Below are positions 44,526 through 54,620 of a stretch of DNA of 64,000 nt, in pieces. The notes below the pieces were generated by a model. It made no database searches. It had not been told where the DNA came from and saw nothing but the letters and a program-made list of their open reading frames with translations. The stretch is from positions 2,903,001-2,967,000 of the forward strand of contig NGZR01000006.1 in NCBI GenBank assembly GCA_002197995.1. Direction: 5' to 3'. The stretch is from Gaeumannomyces sp. JS-464 (lineage: Eukaryota; Ascomycota; Sordariomycetes; Magnaporthales; Magnaporthaceae). Each line of letters starts with the position of its first letter. The first letter of the stretch is position 1. The position numbers and the translations under genes are program-made.

Positions 44526-45488
44526 TCCTTCGGGTTTTATTTTTGCTTTTTTTACTGCCCTTATTACTAGTAAACGGCTCCCGCACTAAGGTTTATAAAG
44601 TTTAAATGCGTCCCGTAAGCCGTAATAGGTTACTATTTAGCCTTTTTCTAATTAGCTTTGTTATTTTATGCCGCACTTTTGGAACTATGTCCTTTTTTTT
44701 TTTGTTATTATTCGTACAGTTTATCGTTAATGCGGACCGCGTTTTTAACGTAATTCGTAAAAAACTCCGGGCGATCCTGTTTTGCGAGTTTATTTTTTAC
44801 GTTTTCGCGTAATCCGTTATAAAAGTGCAGTATTAACGTAGCGTTATTCCAATCGAGCTTAATGCTAATCCGTTAAAAGTCCGTTGCGTATTTGGTTATA
44901 AGCCTTCGCTGTTTAAAAGCCAGCAAATCTTTTTCGGCAACTCGGGTTTCGTCGATTATACCGAACACTTTTCCGACCTTTTTTTCGAAGGTTTCGAAAT
45001 TGGCGAAAATAAGTTTAATAGCTTTTTGGTTATTTTTATACCTTTTAAAATAGTCGCTTTAGGTCGGCTGGAACCATTTTTTCACTTTGCCGTTTAACTT
45101 GGTAGCAGCGTAAGCGATTTTTTGTTTTTCGTTTACGAACTGTTATTCGTAAAATTTAAAGTAGCTTTTGCATTCGGTAAGGAACGTTTTAAGCTTACCG
45201 TCTTCCCTTTCGTAAAAGTCCGGGGACGGAAACTTGTACGTTTTAACCGTAATGGGCGTTTTAAAGGACATTAACTTTATAGTAAGTTGTTTTATTTCGG
45301 CTTAGCTTTTGGCGATTTCGTCCGATATAAGTTTAAAAAGGCTGGCCGTGTTAGCGGCTTTATCGAGGTTGTATTTAATACCGTTAAGGGTAAAAACCGT
45401 AATCTTTTCCTTTTTAGGCTTTTTGCTATTGCTAATTATGGCTATATTATCCTCCTTCCGACGAGGTATTAAATAGGATTAGTTAAAA

Positions 45489-45935
45489 TGTTACAATTAG
45501 GGGTTTGCTTTTAAAGTAGGGCATTTCGGGGGTGGAAAGGATAGTATCGCCGGTTTGGTTAATAAGGGGAACACGTAACTTAAAAGGATAATTTAATTGC
45601 TTACTTTAAGGGATGTTTGGGAGCTAACTTAAGTTAATTAATGCCGAAGCCTTAGTTAAAGCTATTTAAAACAGTAGGAAATCCATCCTTTATATATACG
45701 CTGCCTTTTGCCATGTGTTGGGTTGGATTTATAGCTTTGCTATAAATCCACAAATCCCTTTTAAATTTATTACTTTGTTATAAATCCATAAATCCTTTTT
45801 GGATTTATTGCTTTGTTATAAATCTATAAATCCCTTTTAGTTTACGTAATTCCACGTAACCGGGGCGGGGCGAAGCACCATTTTAAGGCCCCCTTTTACC
45901 TTGCTATTTTAGGGGCTTGCATGCTGGTCGTAACA
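45489..45935 (-). repeat. 5' LTR of the chromodomain element
   Basis: 447 bp with TGTTA/TAACA ends, aligned end to end with 38469-38914. The internal bases next to it do not begin with a recognisable TGG primer-binding site; RIP or an unusual primer could explain this. Confidence 0.95.
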
Positions 45936-46537
45936 CTTAACAGCTTTAATAGGTAAAACTCGTTATTTTGGCGTTTTAAAAGCCTCCGTTAGCTTTAAAG
46001 CGTTGCATAACAAAGCCGTACGTGCAGTTGGATATTTGGAAAGTGCTTATACGCAAACGGAGGGCCCGAAAAGCCCGCGGCCGTGGCTGGAAAAAGCACC
46101 CGGCCTTAAGCTTTTTAAAGCTTTAAAAGTTGGATTGCGATCGCACGGTTGTTATTTGGATCCCCTCGGCGTCGAAATAAGCGCTTATAACTTGCATAAA
46201 GGCCTCGTAAGTAGGGTAAAAGGTTAAAAGGACCCTTACGGGGTTAGCGGTTTAAAAAAAGCCGTCCTAATCCGTTAAAAAAGGTTATACCCTTGTTAAA
46301 AGCCGGTTTAACCTTGGCGGGAATCGAACCCGCGGCTTTGTCGTCGTTATCGCTCGAAATCGTAATTATTTCGTTTATAGTAACGGTTATTAAAAAATGG
46401 ATTAAAAATGGCACCAAATTTAATCTGCAAGCAAAATTACGTGGGTTGCGAAACCGGAAGCCACAGGCATTGCACGGGCCAAAAGTGGGGCGGAGTGCGT
46501 GTGGGAGCAAAAAAGGTGCGTGCTTAAAAAGGGCTTT
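45936..46537. other. RIP-type DNA right of the retrotransposon
   Basis: No protein motif recognised, apart from a tRNA-like T arm on the minus strand (listed). A 74-codon plus-strand frame at 46003-46227 has no family resemblance. Confidence 0.4.
46310..46388 (-). pseudogene. tRNA-like sequence 3
   Basis: The minus strand reads CGCGGGTTCGATTCCCGCC, an intact T arm/B box, followed by AAGGTT that can pair with AACC about 75 bases upstream. D and anticodon arms are degraded. It lies outside the complete element, between it and the truncated LTR. Confidence 0.55.
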
Positions 46538-46709
46538 TTTAACTAGGGCTTTAACATTAGTTAACCTAAGTTAGCTCCTAAACATCTCCTAAAGCAAGCA
46601 ATTAAAAGTTACCTTTTAATTACGTGTTCACCCTGTGCCCCGACCAGCGCTACTGTCCAAAACCACCCCTAAAGCGTCCTACTTTAAAAGCAAGCCCCTA
46701 ATTGTAACA
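46538..46709 (-). repeat. Truncated LTR in inverted orientation
   Basis: Read from 46709 downward it begins TGTTACAATTAGGGG and follows the first ~170 bases of the plus-strand reading of the 45489 LTR (GGAGCTAACTTA block, AGTTAAA), then homology stops. It has fewer RIP-type changes in some blocks and its own substitutions, so it comes from another copy. Its intact end abuts GC-rich DNA 55 bases from the MFS stop codon. Confidence 0.85.
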
Positions 46710-46764
46710 CCGACTCATCATGTACCGTTTCCGCCTTTTACTTGCATTACCGTCCCATTTCACA

Positions 46765-48833
46765 TTACGAAGCGGGGACAGCTTCTTCATCAGCGGGTTC
46801 ATGTGGCTCGCCCTCGTCCTCACCCACCCAGTCCGCACTTTCCAAGCCTTCCCCTCGGATAGTAAGGCTGCCGAGCCAGCCTAGTAATGCAATCCCTCCA
46901 AAGAGCCCCCAAGCTAGCACCTCGCCACGCGGACGGACCTGACTAGCGAGTGTAAAAAGACCTCCAGAGAGGAAAGGACCGATGCTCCGCCCGGCGGCCG
47001 AAAGGGTTTGCGCAATCCCATTTAGCGTGCCTAGCGTCTCGTGGGAGGGGGCCGAGTTGTTAATCTGCGAGAGAAGCTGTGCGTCAGTAAACCGTGGGAA
47101 GTAGGACCTCCAAGGCGAAGCGAGTAGATGCATGTCTACTCACCAAAAGCATAACACTGGAAAGCCCTCCGACGGCGCAAATGCTCTTCACAACAAGAAC
47201 AATGCCCAACTCTGTGTACAGCCAGGCTTTGCCGGTTCCCAGGCCGAACGCAGGCTCGTCCCCGTCGCTCCCTATCCAGGGCATTAAGGCCATGCTGACG
47301 GCCAAGCCGAGGAGCGCAAACTGGTAAGTCCGAAGATTGCCCATGCGGGCTTTAAGCGGCTGGAAGAGAGATACTGGAACAGGATGGTGGCCAGACCAGC
47401 GAACGAAAGCAGCAGCCCGATAGTTTCCGGCGAGAGCCCGCGGCCGCTGGGCCCAGGAGCGGAGGCGAAGATGGGGTACAAGCTGTTATAAGAGATATTT
47501 GCGAGCTGGAAGACGAGGTAGGTTGCCAGCACAATCACGGTGCGGTGGTTGAGGAGCCGTCGGAAAACGGAGCGCTGCCTCGAAGTCGAGTGCTTATCGT
47601 CGTCGTCGATGGCGGATACGTCAGTCGTCGTCGTCTGTTCGTGCCCACGCAGGGAGCCAAACGGAGTCTGCTCTTCGCTGCTTCCCCCAGGCGCGTTGAG
47701 CGGGGTGAGCGGATCGATGTCGTCGTCGAGGTCGTCATCGTACTCGCCAGGACCAGCCTGGAGTCGGCTCGCGCTCGTCGGCCACCTCGTACTCCAAGAC
47801 CCCATGCGGTCACGCGGGTTGTCTGGCTCGCCCCAAAGCCGGGCAGCCACGGAACGGGCCCACGCAAAGCCGGGCAGGTCGCCCTTGCGGCCAGCCTCGT
47901 CCATGGTCTCCTCAAACCAGACGGCCAGCACGATGACGGCCGAGACCAGCAAGGCAGCAGACGCCATGTTGGGGAGCAGGAAGGGGTATGCATAGGCCAG
48001 CAAGTCAGCGCCGTCGGGAACGAGCAGGCCACCCAGGGCAGGCCCCGTGATGCCGCCAATGCTGTACATGACGGGGAGCCAGGTGAAGGCGCGGCTCTGG
48101 TTGGAGCGGTCTGTCAGCTCGCCGAGGCAGGTGGGCACGACGGCGGCGTTGCCGTTGAGCAGGCCCATGGCGACGTGCACGACGACCATGTGCCAGTACC
48201 GGGTGCAGAAGCCGAACAGGGCGAAGCAGGCAGCGAGCAGGGCGGATCCCAGCAGCAGCACGGGCTTGCGACCAACGCGGTCGCACAGTGCGCCCCACAT
48301 CAGGTTGGTGGTTAGCTGGGCGAGGGCAAAGGCCGAGGCCAGCAGGCCGACATAAAGCCCCGTCTGGGCCTCAGGGATCTCGTCCATGGCGCGGACCATG
48401 GCGGGCAGGTAGGGCGAGATGGAGTTGAGCGCCGTCTGCTCGGCCAAGCTGAGCAGGGCCAGCAGCGCGAGCTGCCGGAGAGGGAGGAGTGTCGGGCCGC
48501 CGGAGCGAGCGGCATTATCGGGCTCGTCGTCGTCGGAAAGGGCCGTCGCCGGGCATCGGAGCCCATGGCGTCGTCGAACGAGCGGTTGGGATCGCCAGGG
48601 GTCTTGGGCGGGGCGGTTGGGAAGGTCTGGTAGCCCGAGTTGCGCCGCAGGCTGGCGGCCAGCGAGGAGCGGCGGCACGACCCCCAGAAGCCGCCATCGT
48701 CGTAGGAGCTGAGCGAGGGAAACGGCGATCCGGCGTGGAAGGAGCCCGAGGCCAGGCGGAGCGATGGTCGAGACGGGGAGGAGGCCGCGGGTGCCGAGGC
48801 CGCCGCGGCGCCGATCAGGTTAGGGTGCACCAT
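46765..48833 (-). CDS. Major facilitator superfamily transporter, two frameshifts
   Basis: The ATG at 48833 begins a polar, Ser-rich N-terminus of about 95 residues, then LLALLSLAEQTALNSISPYLP (TM1) and motif A as GALCDRVGRKPVLLLG. An acidic central loop follows, then TM7-12. The last intron (GTGAGT...TCGCAG, 47143-47065) joins VMLL to INNSAPSHETLGTLNGIAQT. Two breaks interrupt the frame: near 48555 (one base short before LSDDDEP) and near 47368 (CC read as C in YLLFQPLKARMGNL). The expected length is about 600 residues. The INNSAPSHETLGTLNG motif and loop resemble DHA1-like carriers related to yeast YCR023C. Substrate unknown. The stop lies 55 bases from the island's LTR end, so the 3' UTR must be island-derived. 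Confidence 0.8.
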
Positions 48834-49672
48834 CACAGGGGAGAGAGTGCAGGCTCAGCAGCAGGCGCCGGCCGGGGTTCGAGTGGGAATCGCGTCGGCG
48901 GTCGAGGCTATCATGTACGAGGCGAATTGGCAACTGGTTCGAGGGATGGGCTGGAGGGAACTGGACGAGGCAATTTCAGGAGCCCATCGGTCGCGTTGCA
49001 ACGCTGCAGGATTTTCGCCGAGGTGGGGGGCCTTCAGTGGGCTGGTGTCTGTGTCTGGCGCTTGTGTCTGGTGCCTGCAGCGCAACGCACGACGTGAACG
49101 AAGAGAGCGGGCGGATCGACGCTGATCACGGCAGGCCGAGACGCTAGCAGAGGCCATAAATAAATGGCGACACGCCAACGGTCCCGGGATTTGTCGGGGG
49201 CAAGGGGCGACAGAGCTGCATGCATTTCTGCAGGTCGCGCACGATGGAATCTCGGCTTTTGTGGTGCATTTGGATCCTGTTCTGTGCTGCGTTGCAGCCT
49301 GTGGTCGGTGATGCCGGTCGAGGGTGCTCTCCCGCTCCACTGGATTGAAGTAGCGCGACATGTCGCCATCTGGACCCGCTGAAATGGGGCTGCTTGGTGG
49401 GTCGCGTCATCGTGTTTCAGTGGGCATGGCCAGAACATTGATTGGGACGCCATGTGCGATGCCTTGTGCCAGAGAAACTTTCTGCTTTATTTTTCCTTCT
49501 TCATTTCTTAACCCTACCTAGGTATGTTCCTTTTTCTCCTGCCTGCCTGCCTGTCATTTGCTTCTGCGAAAACAACAAGGTCCGGGGATACTGTCCATCA
49601 CTGGTTGGAACCGGTCTGTGCTACCGTCACTGTTCCGCGCCGTCGCTGCTTCTTGCCCACACAGCCCGCCCT
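48834..49672. other. Intergenic region
   Basis: Between the start of the MFS gene and the 3' end of the SRPBCC gene, both minus. Probably the MFS promoter plus a 3' UTR. No recognised element. Confidence 0.4.
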
Positions 49673-50306
49673 CTACTGCTTGGCCACCGCGGCGGCAAGG
49701 TCGGCGAGAGCCTCGCGGCGCTTGAACTTGGCATCCTCGATGACTCCTGTGGTTTTGTGCCCGTGTCAGTGTCAGTGGCCAGCCACCTTGCTCGCCTCGC
49801 TGCTGTCGCTCTGTCTCGGCTGGGGTGCCACGGCCTGTCTTGGGCCTGGCCTGGAACCACGACTTACCAGCATCGGCATCGCTCGAGAACTGGCCGCTCC
49901 ACTGCACAAACGTGTGGCCCTCGTGCTTGCCCGACGTGATGGGGAAGAGGTGCACGGTGCTGAGGACCGACGTGTACGACAGCTCGGGCGACGCCGTGAT
50001 GACCGAGTAGGTGATGTAGTGGTTGATGGTCTGTTTCTAGTCAGCCTGTGTATCTATCTCCTAGGTTGCGGACGCCCGCCCTACCGAGTGCTCCTCCTGC
50101 TTGACCTCGAGGACGGTGCCGTCCTTGAATGTCCACTTGACCAGGTCCGTGTCGGGCGACGCGCCCTTGACCCACTCGCTCTTGTCGAGCTTGCTCCAGA
50201 ACTTGCCAAAGTCCTGCAGCTTGATCAGGTGCCAGACCTGGGCGAGCGGCGCGTCGATGACGGCCGACTCGACCACGCTGGCGGCGGTGGGGATCTGGGA
50301 GGTCAT
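49673..50306 (-). CDS. SRPBCC (Bet v1-like / polyketide-cyclase-like) protein
   Basis: Three exons: 50306-50085, 50030-49868 and 49746-49673, all with GT...AG borders and matching phase, giving 152 residues. The frame reads VVESAVIDAPLAQVWHLIKL (strand 1 and first helix), FGKFWSKLDKSEWVKG, VKWTFKDGTVLEVKQEEHS, HYITYSVITASP, HTFVQWSGQFSSDA and a long C-terminal helix. This is the helix-grip fold of small lipophilic-ligand proteins. No signal peptide; presumably cytosolic. Ligand and role are unknown. It sits 0.4 kb from an SDR on the same strand, but co-function is not shown. Confidence 0.85.
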
Positions 50307-50713
50307 TCTGGGCGTTGCGTTATGCTGCCGTGCTCTGCTCTGGTGGTGGTTGTCGAGATGTTTCTCGTCTGTAGCTGTTACTACGGACGATCTGATGATT
50401 TCGTTCGTTGGTGACGGAATCTAGATCTTTGCCATGCACTTTGTTCGACAATGAATTTTGCCCGGCGTTGATTGTTCGTTCCAACTCTTTTCCAACCCAA
50501 CTTGGTTGCTTGAGCAGTCTGCCCGCACTTGCATGATGACGTCGGTCTGCACTACGACGCTTGTGCTTGTGGCAGGTGGGGACGCCACCTTGATGGCACA
50601 ACGGGCGGGGGTGACAGCACTAGGCGACTCTCCACAGACAGACATCCAAAAAAGGAAGGCACAGATCGAGATTCGAGGAGATTAGACCTAAGGCATCTAA
50701 AACATTGCAGCCC
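50307..50713. other. Intergenic region
   Basis: Between the SDR 3' end and the SRPBCC start, both on the minus strand. It should hold the SRPBCC promoter. No repeat seen. Confidence 0.4.
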
Positions 50714-51499
50714 CTATCCATCACACCAGCAACGCCCCGCCGTCAGTCCCAGCGACACTCCCGACGCGTTCCCGTCCTTCATCAGCCACAGGTACGCCTC
50801 GGCCACGTCCTCAACCTGCCCCGCCTTGCCGGTAGGCACCGTGGCCTCGGCCGCCTCGAACACGCGCTTTTTGGCCTCGGCGCCCAGCCCGTCCCACAAG
50901 CCCGTGTCCACGATGCCAGGCCGCACCATGTTGACGCGGACGGGCGCCATCTCGACCGCCAGCGCCCGCGTCATGGCCTGGATGCCGCCGGCCAGGAAGG
51001 TCACCATGGCGAACCCCTTGACCGGCCGCTCCGAAAGAGTCCCGCCCGTCAGCGTCAGGCTGGACGCCCGGGTGGGCGGCAGGTGCCGCGCCGCGACCTT
51101 GGCAAGCGCCAACTGAGCGATCATGCGGAGCTGGATTGCGGCGTGCGCCTGCGCGGGCTTAACCTCGCTCAGGGGCGTCGTGGTGATATTGTCGGCGGCC
51201 GTGAGGACGACGTGGTCCACCGGGGCGGCCTGTTTGGCAGCTTGGAAGAGCTGCTCCAGGTTCGCCTCGATGGTGTCGACGCCGGATAGGTCGCACGAGA
51301 TGCCCGAGATGCGCTGTGAATCAGCGCCTGTGGAGGATTGCAGTTCAAGCACTGCCGAAGCCAGCCGGGCCTCGGACGACGACGAGATGGTGACGCGGGC
51401 GCCGGCCTCGAGCGACGCAGCCGCGACGGCCTTGCCGATGCCAGCAGAACCGCCGATGACAAGCACGTGCTTGTCCTGAAGCTTGTTGTACTTGGCCAT
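50714..51499 (-). CDS. Atypical short-chain dehydrogenase/reductase
   Basis: The ATG at 51499 gives 261 residues. The Rossmann start VLVIGGSAGIGKAVA (G-x3-G-x-G), a DLSG segment and AADN after strand 4 are present. The classical Tyr-x3-Lys pair is missing: where YxxxK is expected the reading is GFAMVTFLAGG, as in a subgroup of SDRs annotated only as NAD(P)-binding. VRVNMVRPGIVDT follows. Near 50748 a run of four G seems to read three, so the frame ends RCWCDG rather than the usual TDGGALLV with a stop at 50721. Reductase activity is uncertain because of the absent Tyr/Lys. Confidence 0.85.
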   Translation of the reverse strand: MAKYNKLQDKHVLVIGGSAGIGKAVAAASLEAGARVTISSSSEARLASAVLELQSSTGADSQRISGISCDLSGVDTIEANLEQLFQAAKQAAPVDHVVLTAADNITTTPLSEVKPAQAHAAIQLRMIAQLALAKVAARHLPPTRASSLTLTGGTLSERPVKGFAMVTFLAGGIQAMTRALAVEMAPVRVNMVRPGIVDTGLWDGLGAEAKKRVFEAAEATVPTGKAGQVEDVAEAYLWLMKDGNASGVSLGLTAGRCWCDG

Positions 51500-52238
51500 G
51501 TCAGATGTGGTAGGTTTCGTTTGCTTGACCAGGGTGTTTGAAGGGCTGGAGTCTGATGCTATGGAAGGGATGGTGCCCGCCAAGATACGGTCAACTTCCA
51601 ACACTGCCGCCTCGAGTATTTATGCATCTGCCATGCGTGACATTAATCCCGCGAAACTAAACGGGCCGGAGTCGGATGCCTCCCAATCTCCGCAGGCGAC
51701 GTTCTTCCGACACATGTGTATAAGTTGCGCTGGTCGCTGAAAAGAACGTATATAAAATCCTGGGCTGGATGGAAACAAGCCGCCCTACTCTACTTCATGG
51801 CCTAATGTGACGGAGCATCGTTTAAACCCGTCCACCCGCGGTGCTGAGCGTGGATTACTAAATCGTAATAAATAACCCTAACCCTAGCCATAACTCGCTT
51901 TCCCGACGGGCATCATATTCGATTTATCACCGAAGAGCCCAACGGCGAGGAAGCTAAACCACAGCTTGAAAGCGGCGCACCTAACGCCGAGTTACTCAGC
52001 ACCCATCCCTTTCGGCCGCGTACTTTCCGCAGCCCAGCCTCCGCCAGGGCAGCTGCCCCAGGGTTACATAAATCATGTTCGCCAATTGTCCGGGGCGAGC
52101 CTTGTTTCCGGCGGGAGCCGCAAGTGGCGGGAGATGTGGGGAGTCCAAATGCAGTACAGCGGAGCTAACGGACCTAAGCAGGAGATTCCGAAAGCCACAT
52201 GCCATAATGCGTGGGTGGCACTCTGGGTGCATAAAATA
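51500..52238. other. Intergenic region
   Basis: Between the SDR start (minus) and the 3' end of the serine O-acetyltransferase (minus). Contains an AT-richer stretch near 51840-51920 with CCTAACCCTAGCC, which is not a telomeric array. No gene recognised. Confidence 0.4.
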
Positions 52239-53825
52239 TCATCCAAGAAAGTTCTTCACGCTCCCGCCGATGTTTTTCAGGTCTAAAAGGAAAGTGTCGT
52301 GCCCAAACATGCTCTGCTCCTCGCTCAGCTCGACGTGCGTGACGCGGCAGTTTCCGACAAGCCGTAGCGTGTCGGCCACCTCGCGCTGCTGCCAGGCCGG
52401 GAACAGAATGTCGCTGGCAACCCCCATGACGAGCGTTGGCGTATCTCTGAGCACAGAAAGGCCCTTGACCAAGTCGGCTGGTGGCTGTGGTGAGGTCGTA
52501 GCTGCCGATCCCAAGCTGTTCGACGGGATCGCGTCCGCCTCTGTGGATTCTTCCTGTTCTTCGTACGGGATGTCAGGCAGCGTCAAGCTGCAGGCCGCCA
52601 TTTCGGCAGGTGTCGCCTGCTCGCCTGACGTCAAACGCTGCTCGCGCTCGCCTCGCCTGGCAGCGGCAGCAGTCTGTGTCTCGGCGCCCAGATCGAACAG
52701 GTCCATTGCCTTGCTGACGTACAGGAGGCTATTCGGGTCATAAGTCAGGCAGAACTTCTCGCCGGCGTGGTCGAGGTACGTCTCGATCAGAAAATCAGGG
52801 CACAGCGCCGGCGGCTTGGTCGGGTCGGCGCGGCGGCGGCCGAAGCGCTGCTCCCACTCGGGACCGGACCTGTAGGTGACGGTGGCAATCTCGCGGGCCA
52901 GCTTCATGCCGGCGTGGGGCGGGACGCGGCTGCCGTCGTAGTAGAAGCCGCGGTTCCAGTTGGGGTCCATCATGAGCACCTGTCGTTGCGTGTGGCGCAT
53001 GGCGATGCTGTAAGGGTGACTGCGGGCGCAACCGCTGATGCTGACGACGCGACCGACGCGCGCGGGAAACAAGGTGGCGGCGGCCAGCGACTGCATGCCG
53101 CCCATGGAGGAGCCGACGGACGCGTGCAGGCGGTCGATGCCCAGAGAGTCGAGCAGCCGGAACTGGGCGCGCACCATGTCCTCGAGAGTCAGGATCGGGA
53201 AGCGGGTTGCGTAGCGGGCGCCGTCGGCCGGGTCGACGCTGGAGGGGCCCGTGGAGCCGTAGCAGCCGCCGATGACGTTGGTGCAGATGACAAAGTGCTT
53301 GTCGGTGTCGAGGGCGCAGCCTGGCCCAATAAAGCACTCCCACCAGCCGGGCTGCGGGTTAGCATCAGTCGACTTGGCGTGCGAGGAGGCCGAGAGCCCC
53401 GTGTGGAGGAGGATGGCGTTGGAGCGGTCGGCGTTGAGGGCGCCCCAGGTCTCGTAGGCGATGTGGAACTCGGGGAGGATGCCGCCCCAGTCGAGCAGCA
53501 GTGGCTCGCGGCAGTGGAAGTTGAGGGTCGCGCCGGCCGTGTACGAGGGCTCGGGCCCCGTCGAGTCGGATCGGCCGGTCGAGGCTGAGCGGGCGGCGGC
53601 CTCGCTCAGCCTGGCCGAGCGGCTTTCGAGCGCGTCGAGGCAAGGGAAGGCCATGGCCGGGTTGGAGGCGCTGCTGCTCCATCGCGCGGGCTGGAGGCGA
53701 AGCTGCCTACGCGGCGGCTGGCGGGACTCGAGGGTTGCTGCAAGGGCGCGGCGACTGGTTCCAGGGGCAGGAGAAAAGGGGCGGGCTTGCCCAAATCGGG
53801 CGCTGAGGCATCGCTGGGCCTTCAT
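52239..53825 (-). CDS. cysA: Serine O-acetyltransferase, CysA type (MetX-like alpha/beta-hydrolase fold)
   Basis: Single exon, 528 residues, no breaks. Residues 1-55 are rich in Arg, Ala, Ser and Pro without acids, a mitochondrial presequence. The catalytic domain from about 90 shows [39 protein letters not shown], the nucleophile elbow GSSMGG (S240), [18 protein letters not shown], and late Asp and His in ASDILFP (D472) and FGHDTFLL (H509). Members of this branch, such as Aspergillus CysA and fission-yeast Cys2, make O-acetylserine for cysteine synthesis, although the fold is that of homoserine O-acetyltransferases. An acidic insertion at about 400-450 separates the halves. Distinguishing serine from homoserine use by sequence alone is not certain, but FPCLDALE and the presequence favour CysA. 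Confidence 0.88.
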   Translation of the reverse strand: MKAQRCLSARFGQARPFSPAPGTSRRALAATLESRQPPRRQLRLQPARWSSSASNPAMAFPCLDALESRSARLSEAAARSASTGRSDSTGPEPSYTAGATLNFHCREPLLLDWGGILPEFHIAYETWGALNADRSNAILLHTGLSASSHAKSTDANPQPGWWECFIGPGCALDTDKHFVICTNVIGGCYGSTGPSSVDPADGARYATRFPILTLEDMVRAQFRLLDSLGIDRLHASVGSSMGGMQSLAAATLFPARVGRVVSISGCARSHPYSIAMRHTQRQVLMMDPNWNRGFYYDGSRVPPHAGMKLAREIATVTYRSGPEWEQRFGRRRADPTKPPALCPDFLIETYLDHAGEKFCLTYDPNSLLYVSKAMDLFDLGAETQTAAAARRGEREQRLTSGEQATPAEMAACSLTLPDIPYEEQEESTEADAIPSNSLGSAATTSPQPPADLVKGLSVLRDTPTLVMGVASDILFPAWQQREVADTLRLVGNCRVTHVELSEEQSMFGHDTFLLDLKNIGGSVKNFLG

Positions 53826-54185
53826 TGTCTTCTCTTCAGGGTGCTACCGCTGCGAACGCAAAGTTGCAGAGTAGCGAAGGCGGGGACTCCCCATCGTCGC
53901 GAGAAGTAGTTTTCTCCATGCTGCCAAAAACGCCGCGACCGGATATCGGCCTTGATCGATGGCGTGGAGACTAGGCAAGCCGCCATCCCACACTGGTTTT
54001 GCAAGACGACACTGATCTCGTCATCGCACGTGACCCAAGGAACTCGGCTGGCTGACCAAGCAGCATGCTGGGTCACGTGGACGCGCACGGTTGTTGCAAT
54101 CCGCCTCTTGTCTCTGCTTGGCTTTGATGGCCCGTGGGCGCCTCGGAGATCGGCAGCAGGTCACATCCAGGACATTGGCATCGAG
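53826..54185. other. Promoter region of the acetyltransferase
   Basis: Directly upstream of the minus-strand acetyltransferase. CACGTG-like strings (CGCACGTGACC at about 54024 and GGTCACGTGGAC at about 54071) form a pair in inverted arrangement. CACGTG is the core bound by fungal bHLH factors such as Cbf1, which controls sulfur amino acid genes in yeasts, so a regulatory role here is plausible but unproven. Confidence 0.5.
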
Positions 54186-54189
54186 CGAC

Positions 54190-54243
54190 TTGCTTAGTTA
54201 GATCCCCATGCTCCCCTTAATTAGATCCCATTTCCTAAATGGG
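54190..54243 (+). repeat. Left terminal inverted repeat of the MITE
   Basis: 54 bases, matching the complement of 54563-54617 except for one C in the run before ATTTCC. Confidence 0.95.
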
Positions 54244-54562
54244 TAAGAGGCCCACAACCCGCCAATTGGCCTGGCTGCCCAAATATGTCGGCCACAGCCA
54301 CAATGTGCCACACGTGATCCAAACGCGTTGTCAAACAATTGACGCAACCCGATCACCGCAATTAACGCACAATAACTCAACCCACGGGGCTATCGCTAAT
54401 ATTACAGCTATCAATTTCAATAAATTTTTTTCCTCCTATTTCTCATCTGCCTGCGCGCACGGCCTCCGGGGGCGGCTTTGATCAAAACGATCGCTAATTG
54501 ATTGCGCTTCGTGTGCTTTGCCTTTACTGTTGGGTATTGTGGCTGTGGCTGACCGCCTCGAT

Positions 54563-54617
54563 CCCATTTAGGAAATGGGGATCTAATTAAGGGGAGCATG
54601 GGGATCTAACTAAGCAA
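54563..54617 (-). repeat. Right terminal inverted repeat of the MITE
   Basis: 55 bases, inverted copy of 54190-54243. The near identity suggests recent movement. The element shows no obvious RIP damage, expected if copies are shorter than the size RIP detects. Confidence 0.95.
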
Positions 54618-54620
54618 TTC

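Larger units (their letters stand above)
38469..45935 (-). mobile_element. Ty3/Gypsy chromodomain LTR retrotransposon, RIP-inactivated
   Basis: Complete 7467-bp element. Minus-strand order: 5' LTR, gag with zinc knuckle, aspartic protease, reverse transcriptase, RNase H, integrase, chromodomain, then an opposite-strand gene and tRNA-like sequences, polypurine tract and 3' LTR. LTRs start TGTTA and end TAACA. The flanking 5-mers are CCTAA (38464-38468) and CTTAA (45936-45940), a target duplication with one C-to-T difference. Order RT-RH-IN plus chromodomain defines the chromodomain Gypsy clade. Stops throughout and Asn for Asp at the RT and integrase active sites show it cannot move by itself. 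Confidence 0.95.
36100..46709. other. RIP-type A+T-rich island
   Basis: About 10.6 kb of sequence dominated by TAA, TTA and CGTAA strings. CA/TG dinucleotides look strongly reduced and long frames are almost absent. Inside the retrotransposon the changes are the G:C to A:T class expected of RIP: catalytic Asp codons read Asn, Gln codons read TAA/TAG, and Pro reads Leu. The edges are sharp, with GC-rich genes within 100-700 bases on each side. Such islands are typically DNA-methylated and H3K9me3-marked in this group of fungi. Confidence 0.92.
54186..54620. mobile_element. MITE with 54-55-bp terminal inverted repeats
   Basis: A 435-bp non-coding element. The left arm (54190-54243) and right arm (54563-54617) are inverted copies starting TTGCTTAGTTAGATCCCC and differ only by one extra C. 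GGCATCGAG flanks both sides (54177-54185 and 54621-54629), a 9-bp target duplication like those made by Mutator-type transposases. Each arm contains TTAGATCCC twice and ends inside with CCCATTT-CCT-AAATGGG, a 7-bp palindrome. The core is AT-richer than its surroundings. No transposase frame is present, so it must depend on an unseen autonomous partner. Confidence 0.92.

Noticed and set aside
51876..51888. CCTAACCCTAGCC as telomere-like sequence
   Set aside because: Only one to two TTAGGG-type units; no array.
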